From: Gallionellales bacterium UBA7399
GTDB lineage: Bacteria > Pseudomonadota > Gammaproteobacteria > Burkholderiales > Gallionellaceae
DNA: 6,895 bases
Direction of reading: 5' to 3'
NCBI GenBank assembly: GCA_002470125.1
Contig: DKNB01000085.1
Span: 19,467-26,361, forward strand
Shown here: piece by piece, positions 6,136-6,895 of the stretch
How positions within the stretch are numbered: the first letter of the stretch is position 1
Layout: the number at the start of each line of letters is the position of its first letter
Made by a program: the position numbers and the translations under genes
The notes under the pieces: generated by a model
What the model was told of the DNA's origin: nothing
Databases searched by the model: none
Seen by the model: only the letters and a program-made list of their open reading frames with translations

Positions 6136-6895
6136 TTACACCCAGTTTTTTGGCACCAAAAACTGCTCATAAAGCTCCGCCTCGGGCGAATCCTTCTCCG
6201 GATGCCAATCATAGCGCCACTTCACCAAAGGTGGCATGGATAACAAGATGGATTCTATGCGCCCGTTGCTTTGTAAGCCGAAAATGGTGCCCCTATCTAT
6301 CACTAAATTGAATTCTACGTAGCGCCCACGACGATACAACTGAAAATCGCGCTCGCGCTCCCCATAAGGCATATCTTTTCGGCGCTCCAATATGGGCACA
6401 TAAGCAGCGATAAAACTATTTCCAACACTTTGTTGAATAGCGAAGGCGGTGGCAAAATCTGGCTCACTCAAGTCATCAAAGAATATGCCGCCAACACCTC
6501 GTGGTTCGTTACGATGCTTAAGAAAAAAATATTCATCGCACCACTTCTTGTACTTTGGAAAAAGATGGTTGCCGAAGGGCGTCAGGGCATTCTGACAAGT
6601 TTTATGAAAGTGCACAGCATCGTCTGCAAAGCCATAGTAAGGAGTCAGATCCATCCCTCCGCCAAACCAAAAGGCAACCTCATCATCATTCTTTTTCGCC
6701 ATAAACATACGCACATTCATGTGAACTGTCGGAGCGTAAGGGTTTCGTGGGTGAAAGACCAGCGATACGCCTAGCGCCTCCCACTTGCACCCCGCCAATT
6801 CCGGACGATGTGCCGTGGCCGAAGGTGGCATCTTGTCTCCCATGACGTGAGAGAAGGCCACTCCGCCACGCTCAAGCACGCTCCCCTCCTCAAGA
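6136..6895 (-). CDS. hemF: Oxygen-dependent coproporphyrinogen III oxidase (5' end outside window)
   Basis: HemF converts coproporphyrinogen III to protoporphyrinogen IX by two oxidative decarboxylations using O2, late in heme synthesis. About 252 residues are in the window. The family is about 300 long, so roughly 50 N-terminal residues lie beyond the right edge, and the frame is open to the last base. Strong family motifs are ERGGVAFSHV, PPSATAHRPELAG, HPRNPYAPTVHMNVR, FGGGMDLTPYYGF, PKYKKWCDEYF, HRNEPRGVGGIFFDD, YGERERDFQLYRRGRYVEF, DRGTIFGLQSNGR and SILLSMPPLVKWRYD, ending in the usual W-V. The in-frame GTG at 6879 is an internal valine codon, not the start, because homology continues upstream of it. 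Needing O2, this enzyme implies aerobic or microaerobic heme synthesis; whether the anaerobic HemN is also present cannot be seen. The gene converges on prmC. Confidence 0.97.
   Translation of the reverse strand, partial: LEEGSVLERGGVAFSHVMGDKMPPSATAHRPELAGCKWEALGVSLVFHPRNPYAPTVHMNVRMFMAKKNDDEVAFWFGGGMDLTPYYGFADDAVHFHKTCQNALTPFGNHLFPKYKKWCDEYFFLKHRNEPRGVGGIFFDDLSEPDFATAFAIQQSVGNSFIAAYVPILERRKDMPYGERERDFQLYRRGRYVEFNLVIDRGTIFGLQSNGRIESILLSMPPLVKWRYDWHPEKDSPEAELYEQFLVPKNWV

Noticed and set aside
6430..6774. 114-codon plus-strand frame opposite hemF
   Set aside because: hemF is strongly conserved on the other strand here; the plus-strand product is lysine/isoleucine-rich with no recognisable domain.
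6877..6879. GTG as the hemF start codon
   Set aside because: The family sequence continues in frame upstream to the window edge and about 50 residues would be missing; this is an internal valine.

Overview
The window is a compact stretch of bacterial chromosome, most likely from a betaproteobacterium. This placement is an inference. It rests on the linked hemA-prfA-prmC order, an aerobic-type hemF, a full-length ApaG, and a small thioredoxin-fold [2Fe-2S] ferredoxin of the kind common in that class. By eye the base composition is close to even. I saw no rRNA, tRNA, CRISPR array, insertion sequence or phage gene.

Left part (1-2272, minus strand): three genes read leftward, in transcription order a VanZ-family polytopic membrane protein, a [2Fe-2S] ferredoxin and a small alpha/beta hydrolase. 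Only about 24 bases separate the first two genes, and the last two overlap by 28 bases, so they probably form one transcription unit. apaG lies upstream on the same strand, about 180 bases before the preferred VanZ start. The gap contains a striking AT-rich inverted repeat (2164-2201) that could control VanZ expression.

Centre (2657-2890): a divergent intergenic region separates apaG (leftward) from hemA (rightward). It holds a consensus -10 box for hemA and an extended -10 for apaG.

Right part (2891-6088, plus strand): hemA, prfA and prmC are joined by overlaps of 4 and 17 bases. HemA makes the committed precursor of heme. PrfA (RF1) terminates translation at UAA and UAG. PrmC methylates the glutamine of the RF1 GGQ motif, so the enzyme sits next to its own substrate gene. 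Converging on them from the right edge is hemF (minus strand, 5' end outside the window), the oxygen-dependent coproporphyrinogen III oxidase. Two heme-synthesis genes therefore bracket two translation-termination genes.

The recognised genes all look intact and carry their key motifs. The least understood parts are the VanZ-ferredoxin-hydrolase cassette, the long C-terminal half of the VanZ protein and the inverted repeat. I found no convincing evidence for a wholly new system.
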